Source: Tanypteryx hageni | Lineage: Eukaryota; Arthropoda; Insecta; Odonata; Petaluridae | Length of the DNA stretch: 64,000 nt | Assembly (NCBI GenBank): GCA_028673005.1 | Contig: CM054117.1 | Span: 4,030,001 to 4,094,000, forward strand | Reading direction: 5' to 3' | In this document: in pieces, positions 1-10,383 of the stretch | Layout of the letters: each line of letters opens with the position of its first letter | Numbering within the stretch: the stretch's first letter is position 1 | Position numbers and translations under genes: made by a program | Notes under the pieces: model-generated | The model's database searches: none | What the model was told of the DNA's origin: nothing | Seen by the model: the letters and a program-made list of their open reading frames with translations, nothing else

Positions 1-1450
1 ACATCACTCTCGGTTTTTGCTTTGGCGAGATTATAATGAATATGTTAATTCAATTATAAGTGACTTTTCTACTATAGTAAACACTTCTGGATGCTTTTAA
101 ACACTAGACGCTGGTCTCAAAGGATGACTTATAATGCTCAAATGTTTTCATCCGAGGTAAGGCCTTCTGCCTTTAAAAATTTCTTCACATCTAATTTTAC
201 ACCCCCATCTAAGCCTATCAATTACCCATATCTTGTAGAAGTGTCCTCACACTCCCTCTCATCAATCTTCAATACCTGTGAAGAAGTCTATAGTATGCTC
301 ATTTCCTTGAAGACCAATAAGGCTACAGGATGTGACAATGTGAGCACACTCTTTTTAAAGCAAACCTGTAATATGTTATGTCATCCGATAGCACATCTTT
401 TCAATCGCTGTTACCTTGCAGGAATATTCCCTGATCAATGGAAATCCGCCAATATAACACACATACTGAAATGCGGTAGTAAGTTAGAAGTTGAAAATTA
501 TCGCCCTATATCCATCCTTCCAGTAATTTCCATGATTTTTGAAAAAATCATTCACAAATGTCTTCTCTCTTTCACTCTGCCATACATCTCCTCTGAACAG
601 CATGGTTTTTTTATCTGGGAGTTCTTGCTTAACAAATTTATCTGTTTTACATTATAATATTGCTGAAGCTTTTGAAAAATCATCTCAACTGGATGTTTGT
701 TACATAGATTTAGCAAAAGCTTTCGATACTGTGAATCATGATCTTCTTTACAGTGTCTTTCATCATTTCAACATTCATGGATCTTTTCTCTCCCTAATTA
801 CTAGTTTCTTACACTCCCACACGCAAAGAGTTGTAATATATGGTTTTTTCATCTCTTTCCTCTGTAACATCTGGTATACCACAAGGAAGTGTTCTTGGAC
901 CTTTAATCTTCACACTTTACATTGATGACTTATTGTTAGTTAATACTATCAAAAGTCATAAGTGTAACGTCCCCCATTATGCAGACGACTGTAAGGTTTT
1001 CAAGCAAATTAATAATTCGTACGATGGCGACTGTAAAATTGTCTTTGAAACTTTCCGACTGGTGTCAAATATGGAAATTAACTCCAAGTCCCAATAAATG
1101 TACTGTCCTCTCTTTTACTTTGCGAAATAAGCCTATCTCTACTTCCTATTCTCTTGGTGATATTCCTATCCTAAATGTCTTTTCTCAAAAAGATCTTGGT
1201 GTAACTTTTGATGCAAAATTATCTTTCTCTCTTCACAATGATAAAACCACATCTAAGGCTGTCTATTCTAACACTAACACGAAGATTATCATTAGTAGCC
1301 ACATCAGCGCAAGCATTGAGAACCCCACCAGGACTGGACTGGATTTGAAACAAAGGTGTTCCTCAGCGAATTGTGTGGAAATTACAATTTTTTACCACAA
1401 CTTCACAGGACCAAATTACGAATTTTTTCTAAATACTGGTGCATTCTGCT
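1..1450 (+). pseudogene. Non-LTR retrotransposon reverse transcriptase relic (5' cut by window edge)
   Basis: Three overlapping reading frames together spell a LINE reverse transcriptase. From about 300 there is a KTNKATGCDNV block, then ENYRPISILPVISMIFEKI (about 495-545). A frameshift near 640-690 leads to YIDLAKAFDTVNHDLL (about 700-750). Another frameshift near 840-860 leads to SGIPQGSVLGPLIFTLYIDD and the catalytic HYADDCKVF box (about 975-1000). At least three frameshifts and the loss of the endonuclease part, which would lie left of position 1, show the copy is dead. The palm motifs resemble the Jockey/CR1 group, but clade placement by eye is uncertain. It lies upstream of COX5B and has no evident link to it. 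Confidence 0.85.
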
Positions 1451-1855
1451 GATTCGAAAAGAAGCATAGTCTCCCTTTGCAATCAAATTGAAAACAGTTA
1501 AGTCAGTAATTCCCATAGAATGCAGGTATTTCTCTAGGTCTTCTTGTTTGGTGTCGTGATGAAGATGCCAAACATGCAAGCGGCACTGCCTAGCATAGGG
1601 CTTCAAGGGACACTTAGAATTCATGTCAACATTGCCAATGGTAACGTCAGAGGGTATGGCCTTGGGATGGCGGCATTTATTGCAGTGGATAGTAATGAAA
1701 CTGTCATTGTCAGAGGAGGGATGCTCAGACACATTTTCAGGGAGATCGTAGGGAACTTCACTCTCAGAATGGGGGTAGAGCCCACTAGGAACAACATTTT
1801 CTTCGGAATTGGATTGAGGAATGGAGAGCAGACCATAAGTGGTGGCACGGTTTGA
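1403..1855 (-). pseudogene. LINE ORF1-like fragment with an RRM-like segment
   Basis: Read on the minus strand, a 109-residue frame (1732-1403) includes CRLHVWHLHHDTKQEDLEKYL followed by DYASFRIS, with CNKCRH and CPLK cysteine-containing segments before it. This layout recalls the RRM-like nucleic-acid-binding region found in ORF1 proteins of Jockey/CR1-type LINEs and related arthropod elements. A second minus frame continues to 1848, so the copy is frameshifted. It abuts the reverse-transcriptase relic on the opposite strand, so the two are probably separate insertions. Assignment rests on pattern resemblance only. Confidence 0.4.
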
Positions 1856-2282
1856 GCATGGAAGAAGGAGAATAGGAAGCGCAGCTTTGACCTTTTTCCG
1901 AATACCTATAGGTGTCTCCTGTGGTTGTGCCTGCAGTGATCCTATTAGTCAACTGGTTTGATGAAAATACCCCTTCCCCAGTACAGTACAGTAGTGCTGG
2001 AAATAGAGCGGTTGTTCCTGGAGCGGATGTTTGGCACACTTTCAATCGGAGCCTCCAGTTGTTTGTGATTGATCTATGGTGCGGTAATTTAAAATCCTCT
2101 TAACTGTGCCGTCCACTGGGTAGTGGCACAGACATGTGTCTGCTGGAAGATGTTAGCTACTGCGGTTTCAAATATAATCGACTGCACTTCTATTTTCAGT
2201 TTCATTGCTGCTTGCTTCCATCCTTTTCATGTTTTGTTTTTAATTATTGATTGATTTTCAAGTAAATTAATTTTTCATAACT

Positions 2283-2470
2283 GATTTTATTTATTGCTAA
2301 TTAACAGGAACAAATTTGGTTAAATGTTGCCCTTTACATGGTCTTATTTTGTGCCAATTAACAGTAACCATTTTTGGTGTAAAAATAACCCATGACACAT
2401 CAGTCTTATTTGATAACATTTGACAGCAACACTTGTTGGTAAATATCACCCATAACATCAGTCTCATTTA
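2283..2470. repeat. Degenerate tandem repeat, about 60-bp units
   Basis: Three successive segments starting near 2283, 2342 and 2404 share the order TTATTT, AACAG or GACAG, and TTTGGT or TTGGT, followed by an ACCCAT or CCCTTT stretch. The last two end in CATCAGTC. They look like diverged copies of one 58-62 bp unit. No coding potential. Confidence 0.45.
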
Positions 2471-2504
2471 TTAACCCTCAAGCGGGCGCACGCCAGAGGG
2501 TTAA
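2471..2504. repeat. 34-bp TTAA-flanked palindrome, piggyBac-like minimal remnant
   Basis: TTAACCCTC and GAGGGTTAA form a perfect 9-bp inverted repeat around a 16-bp GC-rich core (AAGCGGGCGCACGCCA). TTAA target sites and termini beginning CCC are hallmarks of piggyBac elements, and this may be what remains after an internal deletion. It could also be a chance hairpin. Confidence 0.35.
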
Positions 2505-2529
2505 CAAGTAACAAAAATGAAAAAATTCA

Positions 2530-4441
2530 TATAAAATAATGTTTATTTCCATTAAGGAAAATTAACTTATTGGCTGTTTCTGGAGCCAGGGTGTTTTGCC
2601 AATCTGTGATGATCTGGCCAGTGGTTGAGAAAACTCTTTTGGCTGCCACAGATGTAGCTGGCATGCCAAGATACCATTGGGCTACATCACTGAGTCCATT
2701 CGTTCTATTTTCGTGGAGTCAGTACGTCACAGTGTCTTTCGTCTTAGGTTGAGGTGATTTTTAGATGCACTAACACACATCGTTGTGGCAGTGGACACCC
2801 TCGGGTGCTGAGAAACCTTTTCGGAAAGAAAACTCAGAAATTCACCCCCAAAATTACTGGATCCTGCAACAGGTTCTGAAGGTTGGTGAGCCACAGCGTT
2901 TCTAGCATCCTGCTTATATAAAAAACCTGTTATTTTGGATTTTGCCTGCTTCCTCGTCCCATTCAGGCACCCGAAACACCTTCCTTTTGAAGTGGGGATC
3001 CAAAAATGATGCCAATCTTGGAACCTTGCGCATTTCATATGGAAAAAGCCATCTACGGCTTTCAAAATTTGAATAGTGTTTTCCTGCATCTGTCATTAAA
3101 GTTTCTTGGAGTTTTGTCAGCTCCAACAATAGTCCATGCACCAGGAGGATAATTTGTGAACATGTAATGTACCTCTCCGGACAGGACAGTTGTCATAGTC
3201 TCGAAAGGGATGGTGATCTCGACTATTTCTTGTGAAATTCGCCATTTCCACTGAAGTCATAAATAGTCGCAATTATTACTTATCCTTGATCAGATATCAT
3301 CTGTACTTCGGAACAAAGCCTATATAACTGTGGGTAGGTAATAGTGTACCTGTGAGTGCTCGTGGTGCATTCAAAAGGTTTGATTGAGCAAGGAGCAGCT
3401 TGTCTTGAACTTCCAGCAAGTGCTGAACCATCGCTAGTTTGCTGTTCCATCTGGTCACAACTTGTTGCACCAAACGCAACCTGGGCTTTCCAGCAGCATT
3501 TTGAAAGCTCACCAATTTTTCGTTAGCGATGTTGCTTGCCTACAATAAATAATTTATGGCATTATTAGTAAGAAGTAATATTTCCTATAAATGTGACATA
3601 GGTAGTAAAATATCATTTTTATATACTTGAAAAATGTGACGATATTTGAATAATGGTCCAATATTTCAGCTAATATGACTTTCTGACAGCGTTTCCCAGG
3701 ACAAGGTTTAACATGTGTGCCACACGTGGGATATGCCGAATGGAAAGGATTTTCATGGCTGCGACCATGTTTGCAGCTTTGTCAGTGACAATGACCGTTA
3801 CTCTGCCGGTGATCCATCACTTTGCCATTATTACCTTTAATTTTTCCAGGCAATGGTTTTGACCCGCGCCAGGTCGGCGGACAACACATCTTTAACGCTG
3901 TTATAAGATTGTTCCAAAATATCCAGCAGAGTGATGGAAACCAATTAACAAATATTCAATTTTCCACTTTGCTGCTCGAAAAATTGTCTATGAAAACGTA
4001 TTTGCACCTCGCAATAACAATTTTTGTAGACTAACAGTTGATTTAGCATTATAGAGGAAACTTAATTTAATAAAAATTACCTTCTTTACCGTGCGGCGAC
4101 TCGGTAGCGAGTAACGAGGATTCAAGGCCGAACGCCTGAAATGCCTCGTTTTCGACGATTGAAAATGCTTGCATATCCACAACAATGAACCTCGTTAAGG
4201 CTTCATTGATTTTCTTCTTTTCCGAGATCTCCTGACCATACAACATAACAGCGTTATCATTAACACCTTGAGCGTTTTCAAGCTGATCTTTGAGAAGTCG
4301 CCTAAGGTGGTCTAGAAGATTTGAAGTACCTCCACCCGTGGAATAGGACCGTCCACACAAATTACATTTCGCCTACTTGCAGTTTTCCTCGCTTTCAAAG
4401 AATTCCAAAACCTCCGATTTTCTTTTCGTTATAATCGACAT
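2530..4441 (-). pseudogene. hAT superfamily transposase relic with BED zinc finger
   Basis: On the minus strand a start at 4441 opens a protein beginning MSIITKRKSEVLEFFE. A BED-type zinc finger follows (CNLCGRSYS, then GTSNLLDHLRR); one in-frame TAG lies just before it. Further along are TDKAANMVAAMKILSIRHIPRVAHMLNLV (about 3800-3690), a hAT catalytic-region signature. Near the C-terminus is the hATC dimerisation block AAKRVFSTTGQIITDWQN with TANKLIFL (about 2660-2545). Several frameshifts and stops separate the blocks, so it is inactive. The family normally encodes a nuclear transposase of about 600-700 residues; this region has the length of a full gene but broken frames. Confidence 0.85.
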
Positions 4442-4533
4442 CTCATTAGTCAGTGAACGGCGACTCGCTACGTTTGAATGTAGCGCGTCACTCTACCAGC
4501 CCCGTTTTATACCTTCGCGAGTATAGTCTAGAA

Positions 4534-5019
4534 CAGTGTTTCACAAACTTGAAACATTCGCGTATCCATTTCGGTACTTCGGCCTTATCGGCGTGCCCCC
4601 CCCCCCCCTCCCCCTCTTCCAGTGCCGTAATCATATCTAGTAGTTTTTTTTAAATTCTACACCTGAGTACACATTATGTACAAAAAATAATTTAAGAAAA
4701 GTACAGAAGTTTATGAACTTCATTAATATTGTCAGTTAAATGTAGTGTAACAATCATTAAATTCAAATTCACATTTATTTACAAATGAAAAAGTTATTCA
4801 ATGCGAGGATTAAAACGGCTTTGTCCGACAGCCGCTGATGTACATTCGTTTATACAAGTGCCCCCAGATGTCGCCGAACGCGTCATATTGGTTGCTAATA
4901 ATGTAAACCTGTATATTTATAAGTAATTCTACGTCTACACCATTCTTATCCCCTGATTATTAATAATTGTCTGCCTCGTACCCCTTGAAATCTTTCGCGT
5001 ACCACACTTTGGGAAACTG
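4534..5019. mobile_element. hAT MITE, 486 bp, with 8-bp target-site duplication
   Basis: The element starts CAGTGTTTCACAAACTTG and ends ACACTTTGGGAAACTG, which are imperfect inverted termini of the hAT type. It is flanked by GTCTAGAA (4526-4533) and GTTTAGAA (5020-5027), an 8-bp duplication with one mismatch. It has no transposase and holds a poly-C run near 4597-4613. Non-autonomous; transposase would have come from a related hAT element. Confidence 0.85.
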
Positions 5020-5471
5020 GTTTAGAACATTCGCGAACCTCGGGTTACCCCTCCATCCACCGCCGATAGTAACCGGAGGAGGCTGTGATGGCATTCTCCG
5101 ATCCGCTCAGCGGAGAAACGCCTTCTGTTCCCAGCACTAGAATACAGGTACAGTTTAGACATACTAGAGCAGCTTCAACCTTGTCAAGGCGCGTTCGAAA
5201 TTCAAGGAGGGTCCTCTGAATCACATTTTCGTCACGTAGAGGACTACTGGGGGAAGGAAACATAAGCCTTTCGGCAGTGTAAATTCTACAAGTTCATATT
5301 ATTGAAATATTTGCGCAGATCTCCTCATATTCCACTTTGGAGATACCGCTACACTTTATGTGACTATTCGAACTAGGGTTACCACACGTCCTACTTTCGG
5401 TATGACAGTCCTACATTGATGTTTAAATGTCCTACTTTTACACATTGGAATCATAAAATGTAATGGTGATA

Positions 5472-6220
5472 TCATTATATATAGACGTTTCTTACAGAGG
5501 AGGAGGAGGATACTAATGTTTAGGCACTTCCAGATGAGCTGGAGATTCGAAATTTTTTTCTTAGGTAGCATTTTGTGCAAACCCGACTAGAAAAAAACGA
5601 AAATCTTGAAAAAGTGCAGTAATGCGGCCGCTAAAAATTCGCAATTGTTTAAACAAAATTTCAAGGTTTATATATTTCCAAATGCGCTACGTAGCTGAAA
5701 TTATTTTTAGTGGTAGTATTTGTAAAAAAAACGAAATAGGGATTATACAAATTTTGATATTTTAATTTGTTTGGCAGTTAAAAATACTTAAAGTTTAAAC
5801 AAATAGATAACTGTTCAGGTACTACGGAATAAGCTAGGAAGCTGAAATTTTCTAGTTATTTACAGAGCAAATAAACATTTGAATATTTCTATAAATATAT
5901 TTCGGCGGCCGTTAAATATGTTTAAATTTTAAACAATTAGAAAAATATTATTTCACTTCTAGAAATGCTACAAATTTAAAATTTCGCAGAAGTGTGTAGC
6001 ATTAGTACTCCATAGTAGAGAATGTATAAATTCTTAAAATTGCAATGTTTGGGGATTGTTTTAATCTATTATTTTTACGTAAGGAATAAACGAAAATCGC
6101 TGGGGAGATGAAATCTTTAGAATGAAAAAAATATTTGTAATGATGAAATATCTATTTGAAAAATGAATGTTTTTTGAAGTTGAGATGATATGATTGCAGA
6201 ATGCAAGCACCTTCTACTAG
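5472..6220 (+). mobile_element. Helitron-like element, family A copy 1
   Basis: Begins TCATTATATATAGACG after an A and ends CTAG before a T, as Helitrons do when they insert between A and T. Just before the 3' end is a small hairpin (TTGCA-GAA-TGCAA) followed by CACCTTCTA and CTAG. The body is non-coding and shares GGATACTAATGTTTAGGCAC and many later blocks with copies at 22713-24253, 36718-38293 and 52815-53518. It sits inside the hAT transposon, so it is younger than that element. Non-autonomous: no Rep/helicase is present. Confidence 0.65.
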
Positions 6221-6573
6221 TTATTAATATGTCAATCCAACTACAGATTAATTTTGTCCAAATTATACTGTAATCACGTAAGACTAGTGGCAAGTTGGCA
6301 ACCCTACATTATAGCGACTGTCAGCTGTCATGTGATCTGTAGCACGAGTTTTCGAAGTCTATAGTCGATCGTGAGTTGATCTGCGAAATTTGTTTTGAAA
6401 TTGAACTTTTGAGGTTTTATCTTTCCCTTGGATTTGGACTACAAGGCTTGTAGTTTGAAGTGCTGGGTGAGTAAATAAAGTCATACATAACATAATGTAA
6501 TATTGTTTATGATTTATGACTTACAACAACAACATAACAAGAACGCATGAAAATTGTATCTATTCACCTAGTG

Positions 6574-6668
6574 CAGTGTTTTTCAACCGAAAACCAGTCG
6601 CGGACCGGCAAAGGTTATAAACATTCCACCAAGGGCCGGTAAAATTTACCGGCGGTTGAGAAACACTG
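6574..6668. mobile_element. 95-bp hAT mini-MITE with target-site duplication
   Basis: CAGTGTTTTTCAACCG at the left and CGGTTGAGAAACACTG at the right are near-perfect inverted repeats. Flanks are ACCTAGTG (6566-6573) and ATCTAGTG (6669-6676), 7 of 8 bases identical. Almost nothing lies between the termini. It is nested in the 5374-8684 hAT element. Confidence 0.85.
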
Positions 6669-6779
6669 ATCTAGTGCGTTGTTAAAACTGCGATTATAAA
6701 TAATATAATAATAATGTTTGATTTGTTTTAGCTGTAACAATGGAAAATAATATGCCATTTTAATGAAAATTGATTGAAA

Positions 6780-8560
6780 GATTACGCATGGCTGCAGAAA
6801 AAAAATTAATTTGAAGGAAGATGTAAATACTGGATCAAAACATTTTCAATAGATCTTAAAGGTATCTCTGCTGTAAAACAGCATAAACTTAGTGAAAGCC
6901 ACATGCTAAGAGTAAGAACATCTGCAAGTTCTTCTTTAATTGAAAAATTCGTGACACCAGAAGAATTATGGGTTAATGCAATTGAGATGGCACATATTTA
7001 TCATACCGTGAAACATAATTTATCTTATAATTCATTAGATTGCTTGTTAAAACTTGTTCCCAAAACGTTACCGAATAATAACAATTCTTACAAAATATCA
7101 TGTGGGAGAACCAAAGCATTAGACATTAGAAAACTTCATTACAGACGCCAAAAATAAAAATTTATATTTTTCAATAACGATTGATGCATCCAATAAAAAA
7201 TAGAAAGCTCTTTCCACTAACTATTCAATGTTTTTCAAGAGGTGTTGGCTTACAACGTAAGTTAATATGAATCTGCTGATGGAATGTTTACAAGTATCTG
7301 TGAATCTATGAAATATTTTGGTTTTAATTTTTCAAAAGTTTCAGCATTAAGCGCTGACAATTCAAATTTTGCCTGCCATCATTCGCTGTATACAAATTTA
7401 AAACCCTTGAATCAAAATATCGTAAAAGCCAACTGCTATTCGCATATTTTGCATAATTGTTTGAGATTTGCTTTGGAAGAATTGAACGTTGATATCGAGA
7501 ATATTTTGTTAAAAATTAATTCTCACTTGAGTTTATCATCCAAACGACGAGAGACTTTCAAAGATTTTTGCGAATTCATGAATGTCAACTTTAATGATTT
7601 TTCTCAATATGTTGTAACTCGCTGGTTATCATTACAACCATGCAAAGAGAGACTGTTACGAGAATGGCCAGGTTTACAATCCTATTTCCTCAGTAATGTA
7701 ACCGATTTGAATGCTACTTTACAAAGGGTATTGCATTTAAAGGACTAAGAAATACCAGTAAAAATTGAAATATATTTATTATTTGCCAATCACATTTTCT
7801 TAATTTTTGAAAAACCAATAAAAATATTAGAATATCAACTTATACTATATATTTAAAGAGTTCAAACAGCAACTTACTTCTAGGATTGAGCAAAAATATT
7901 TTGGTTATGAAGTGATGAAAAAGATGAAGCAGTTAAATAATTATGAGAAGCAGAAAATTGAAAAGGAATTTTAAATTTTTTTCGAATTATCTATATCTTA
8001 CATCGAAAAAAGATTCGATTTTAATCAGGAATCTATGATAGCAAAATTCAAAATAGATGAAGCGTTAATTAAACTACCGAGTTTTGCCTATTGTGCAGAA
8101 ATTGCAGAACTGTTAAATATTCCTGCATTAAACATGGACAGGCTTTTTGAGGAAATTGTATTTATCAACGAAAATTTAAAACATTTCGCGAACACGTCTG
8201 ATTGGCAAAAAAACTGTACATCTCCTGACAGATGGCATATTATTTTTTAAATGTACCACCAGAAAATACTGATATTATATTTTAAATTTTGTCGTATATT
8301 TTAAGTATGCCAAATTCATCGTTGTTTATAGAACGCGTATCTTCTATAATGAATAACAAATGGACTGAATACAGACACAGACGTTCTGTATAACTTATTA
8401 AAGCAGAATTACTTATAACTGTAAATTCCCAAGAAAATTGCTTAAATTATTTTGAAACATAAATACCGATGAAACCTTGTTAAAATGGGCCAAGAGTAAC
8501 CAAAAATATAAGTTTAGGCACTAAGAATTGTTACTTAACATTTATTTATCATTGTACATA
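6780..8560 (+). pseudogene. hAT transposase relic (BED-less type)
   Basis: Fragments in changing frames spell a hAT transposase. A block at 6903-7157 includes SSSLIEKFVTPEELWVNAIE. The longest piece, 7284-7748, carries the SALSADNSNF signature, KANCYSHILHNCLRFALEEL (the hAT H-region) and QYVVTRWLSLQPC with the conserved TRW. A third piece, 8035-8250, has ELLNIPALNMDRLFEEIVFINENLKHF. Frameshifts and stops separate these. It belongs to the enclosing 5374-8684 element. It differs from the BED-containing hAT at 2530-4441. Confidence 0.8.
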
Positions 8561-8692
8561 GCTTTAATTGTAAAGATGTTAATGTTAATATATATATATA
8601 TTAATTTTCAATAAAATAAAACGTATACTTTGTGACTTTTTTAGTTTATAACTGTCCTACTTTATACTTGTCGTGGCAACCCCAATTCAAAC

Positions 8693-9200
8693 CACAAATA
8701 CCGCAACTAATTGTAAGACACGAAGACTCGGTAGAAAGCTTAATTTTGCAAGAGGAACAGAAGCTACCATACCGGCGGCCATCTTGAAAAATAATTGTTT
8801 TTATTAAAAAAATCTTGAATTAAATAATAGTGATGTTTACTTATAGTAAACTTAAAGAGACAAGGTTTTGGCAACACATGCCATCTGTTTTTTAAAGAAC
8901 ACCAATGAACTTTCTTTACTATTATTTCAACTTTTTTTAGAACAATTTTTGTGGGGACTCTTTCTTAAGTGCCTGACAACTTCAGAAGCTGGCAACGCTA
9001 ACAAAATAGTTAACTGAATTCGCGTTAAAGTAAGGCTAGGCTGAAATAAATTAACATCTCTGAATAAATACACAAAGAAATTGAAAGACAGCGCAATAAT
9101 GTAACTTCAATAGGTTGAACCTAAAACAGAGGACACACTCAAAAAAAGAGAGGACAAAGTTTTGAGACAAAAAAGAGGACGTCTGGTCACCCTACCTTTT
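8693..9200. other. Upstream region of COX5B with a solo hAT-type end
   Basis: No gene seen. The sequence GACGTCTGGTCACCCTA at about 9179-9195 is the inverted form of a hAT terminus (TAGGGTGACCAGACGTC) like the one at 34431. I see no matching left terminus, so this may be a truncated copy. Confidence 0.4.
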
Positions 9201-9279
9201 GCCGCTTTATTTTCGAAATGTTGGAGTGAATTTTAATGACTTTTTTCATCTCGGTATCGTATACGATTCGATCCTATCG

Positions 9280-9309
9280 TATATAACTTCGCACAAATAT
9301 CTATCGATC
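9280..9309 (+). promoter_or_regulatory. Putative COX5B promoter: TATATAA and DRE-like TATCGATC
   Basis: TATATAAC at 9280-9287 and TATCGATC at 9302-9309 lie about 155-185 bp before the COX5B start codon. TATCGATA is the DNA-replication-related element of insect housekeeping promoters, and this copy differs in the last base. The same 8-mer recurs at 10216-10223 ahead of VPS35. Function is inferred from position and motif only. Confidence 0.35.
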
Positions 9310-9464
9310 GCCGAACTAGCGCTCCTAGCGCCTTGAACCGTGTAGCAGGAACACATCAAAAACTTGTTCGCTAGTTCATTTGTTTTATACCTCTAATTGT
9401 GGTCACATCTCTTACATTTGTTTCTTTGTCGACTTGGATCGGTCAAGATAATCATCTGGAAGAA

Positions 9465-9543
9465 ATGGCAGCAATCTCTGGTAGATTATTGAACGTTTCT
9501 CGTCGCAATGTATTATACACCTCTTTGAGATGTGCTAGTAAAG
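9465..9543 (+). CDS. COX5B: COX5B exon 1
   Basis: Encodes the mitochondrial presequence, from ATG to AAA plus one base (phase 1). The donor is GTGAGT directly after 9543. Confidence 0.9.
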
Positions 9544-9999
9544 GTGAGTTGAGCCTAAAAATAGTAAATAAGGTATCGGACTTTTTTTGACGAAGTTGCG
9601 TTTTTATAGTTAGAATCTTATTAATTCCATCCTTTGTTATAGCTATGGCTGATCCTTTAGAACATGCCACAGGATTGGAAAAAAAAGAGTTGTTGGCAAA
9701 AGCTGCGGGAAATGATGTACGTTTTGATATATATCATCCTATAATTTGAAATGAAAATCTTGGATCTGACAAGAATATAATTTTTATTGCAGAATCCTTT
9801 TGACATGAAAGTTTTTAAACGAGGACCTGGAACGAAGGAGTGCCCAACCCTTGTTCCTTCTGCTTTCGAATCGAGAATTATTGGTTGCATATGTGAAGAG
9901 GACTCGTCGTCAGTTTGCTGGATGTGGCTTTATCAGGGAGAACCAAAAAGATGTGGTTGCGGATATTGGTTTAAACTTGAACAGAAGAAACCTCTGTAG
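9465..9999 (+). CDS. COX5B: Cytochrome c oxidase subunit 5B, mitochondrial (3 exons)
   Basis: Nuclear-encoded, zinc-binding subunit of respiratory complex IV on the matrix side of the inner mitochondrial membrane. Exons are 9465-9543, 9643-9716 and 9793-9999, giving 119 residues, normal for the family. All introns are short and GT-AG (donors GTGAGT and GTACGT). The N-terminus (MAAISGRLLNVSRRNVLY) is rich in Arg and Ser and fits a mitochondrial presequence. Mature-region marks are DPLEHATGLEKKELL, NPFDMKVFKRGPGTKECP and LVPS, then the zinc site: a CIC pair and an RCGCG pair. The second pair is spaced CxC, as in insects, rather than the CxxC of mammals. The start is the only ATG that gives the presequence in frame. 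An AATAAA follows at 10094. Complete and apparently intact. Confidence 0.95.
9643..9716 (+). CDS. COX5B: COX5B exon 2
   Basis: Acceptor TTATAG ends at 9642. The exon completes an Ala codon and encodes MADPLEHATGLEKKELLAKA and on to GND. The donor GTACGT follows 9716 in phase 0. Confidence 0.9.
9793..9999 (+). CDS. COX5B: COX5B exon 3
   Basis: Acceptor TTGCAG ends at 9792. The exon encodes the conserved body and zinc site and stops with TAG at 9997-9999 after KPL. Confidence 0.92.
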   Translation, partial: NPFDMKVFKRGPGTKECPTLVPSAFESRIIGCICEEDSSSVCWMWLYQGEPKRCGCGYWFKLEQKKPL

Positions 10000-10093
10000 A
10001 TGGCTTAGTTAAAATTATCTTATGTAAATCAAATTACTTAGTATTAAATCCCTTTAGATTTTATGCTTTATGTTTTAATGTAAAAAATGAATT

Positions 10094-10099
10094 AATAAA
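10094..10099 (+). terminator. COX5B polyadenylation signal AATAAA
   Basis: A canonical AATAAA lies 95 bp after the stop codon in an AT-rich 3' UTR, followed within 20 bp by a T-rich stretch. Confidence 0.65.
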
Positions 10100-10215
10100 A
10101 TTGTTGCTCTACTAAGCGTTCTTTTCATTTTGTGAGATATTCGAAGGTATAAGATAACACTAAAGAAAATTTGAGGATTAACGTATGGGAATTTACTAAG
10201 CTTGGACTGATGAGA

Positions 10216-10223
10216 TATCGATC
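10216..10223 (+). promoter_or_regulatory. DRE-like TATCGATC upstream of VPS35
   Basis: Same 8-mer as at 9302-9309 before COX5B. It lies about 160 bp ahead of the candidate VPS35 start codon, in the short spacer between the two genes. An ATCGAT core also occurs near 10336. Placement fits a housekeeping promoter, but this is inference. Confidence 0.3.
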
Positions 10224-10380
10224 AACCTAGAAAATTACAAAATACATTCAAGCATTTGTGCAAAGGAAAATCGAGGATGTAAGACTTCGATATGAAGGTA
10301 ACGATACGATGGTGGAACATATGAAATCGGATTAATCGATTCTATATTGTTTCACGAAGTTGAACTGATGAAGGTAAGAA

Positions 10381-10383
10381 ATG
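10381..10383 (+). CDS. VPS35: Candidate VPS35 first coding exon end (ATG then splice donor)
   Basis: An ATG is followed at once by GTAAGT. The next exon starts CCGATGACG after a clean TTTCAG acceptor in phase 0. Joining them gives M-P-M-T-P-Q, matching the M-P start of animal VPS35 proteins. The alternative is initiation at the internal ATG 10685-10687, with an untranslated first exon. A transcript would decide. Confidence 0.5.

Larger units (their letters stand above)
5374..8684 (+). mobile_element. Decayed autonomous-type hAT transposon
   Basis: Termini are TAGGGTTACCACACGTCC on the left and the inverted form ending GTGGCAACCCCA on the right. Both are followed inward by a GTCCTACTTT block. 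Flanks are ATTCGAAC (5366-5373) and ATTCAAAC (8685-8692), an 8-bp target duplication with one mismatch. Inside lie a Helitron-like insertion (5472-6220), a 95-bp hAT MITE (6574-6668) and a broken transposase (about 6780-8560). A second terminus-like GGCAACCCTA at about 6296-6305 hints at a further nested or deleted copy. Confidence 0.8.

Noticed and set aside
4597..4613. Poly-C run as a functional element
   Set aside because: A homopolymer inside a MITE; a similar run near 50049 shows this is simple sequence.
5374..6305. Short hAT element ending at GGCAACCCTA (about 6305) instead of the 8684 end
   Set aside because: The termini match, but the flanks (ATTCGAAC against CATTATAG) do not, whereas the end at 8684 gives a 7-of-8 target duplication.
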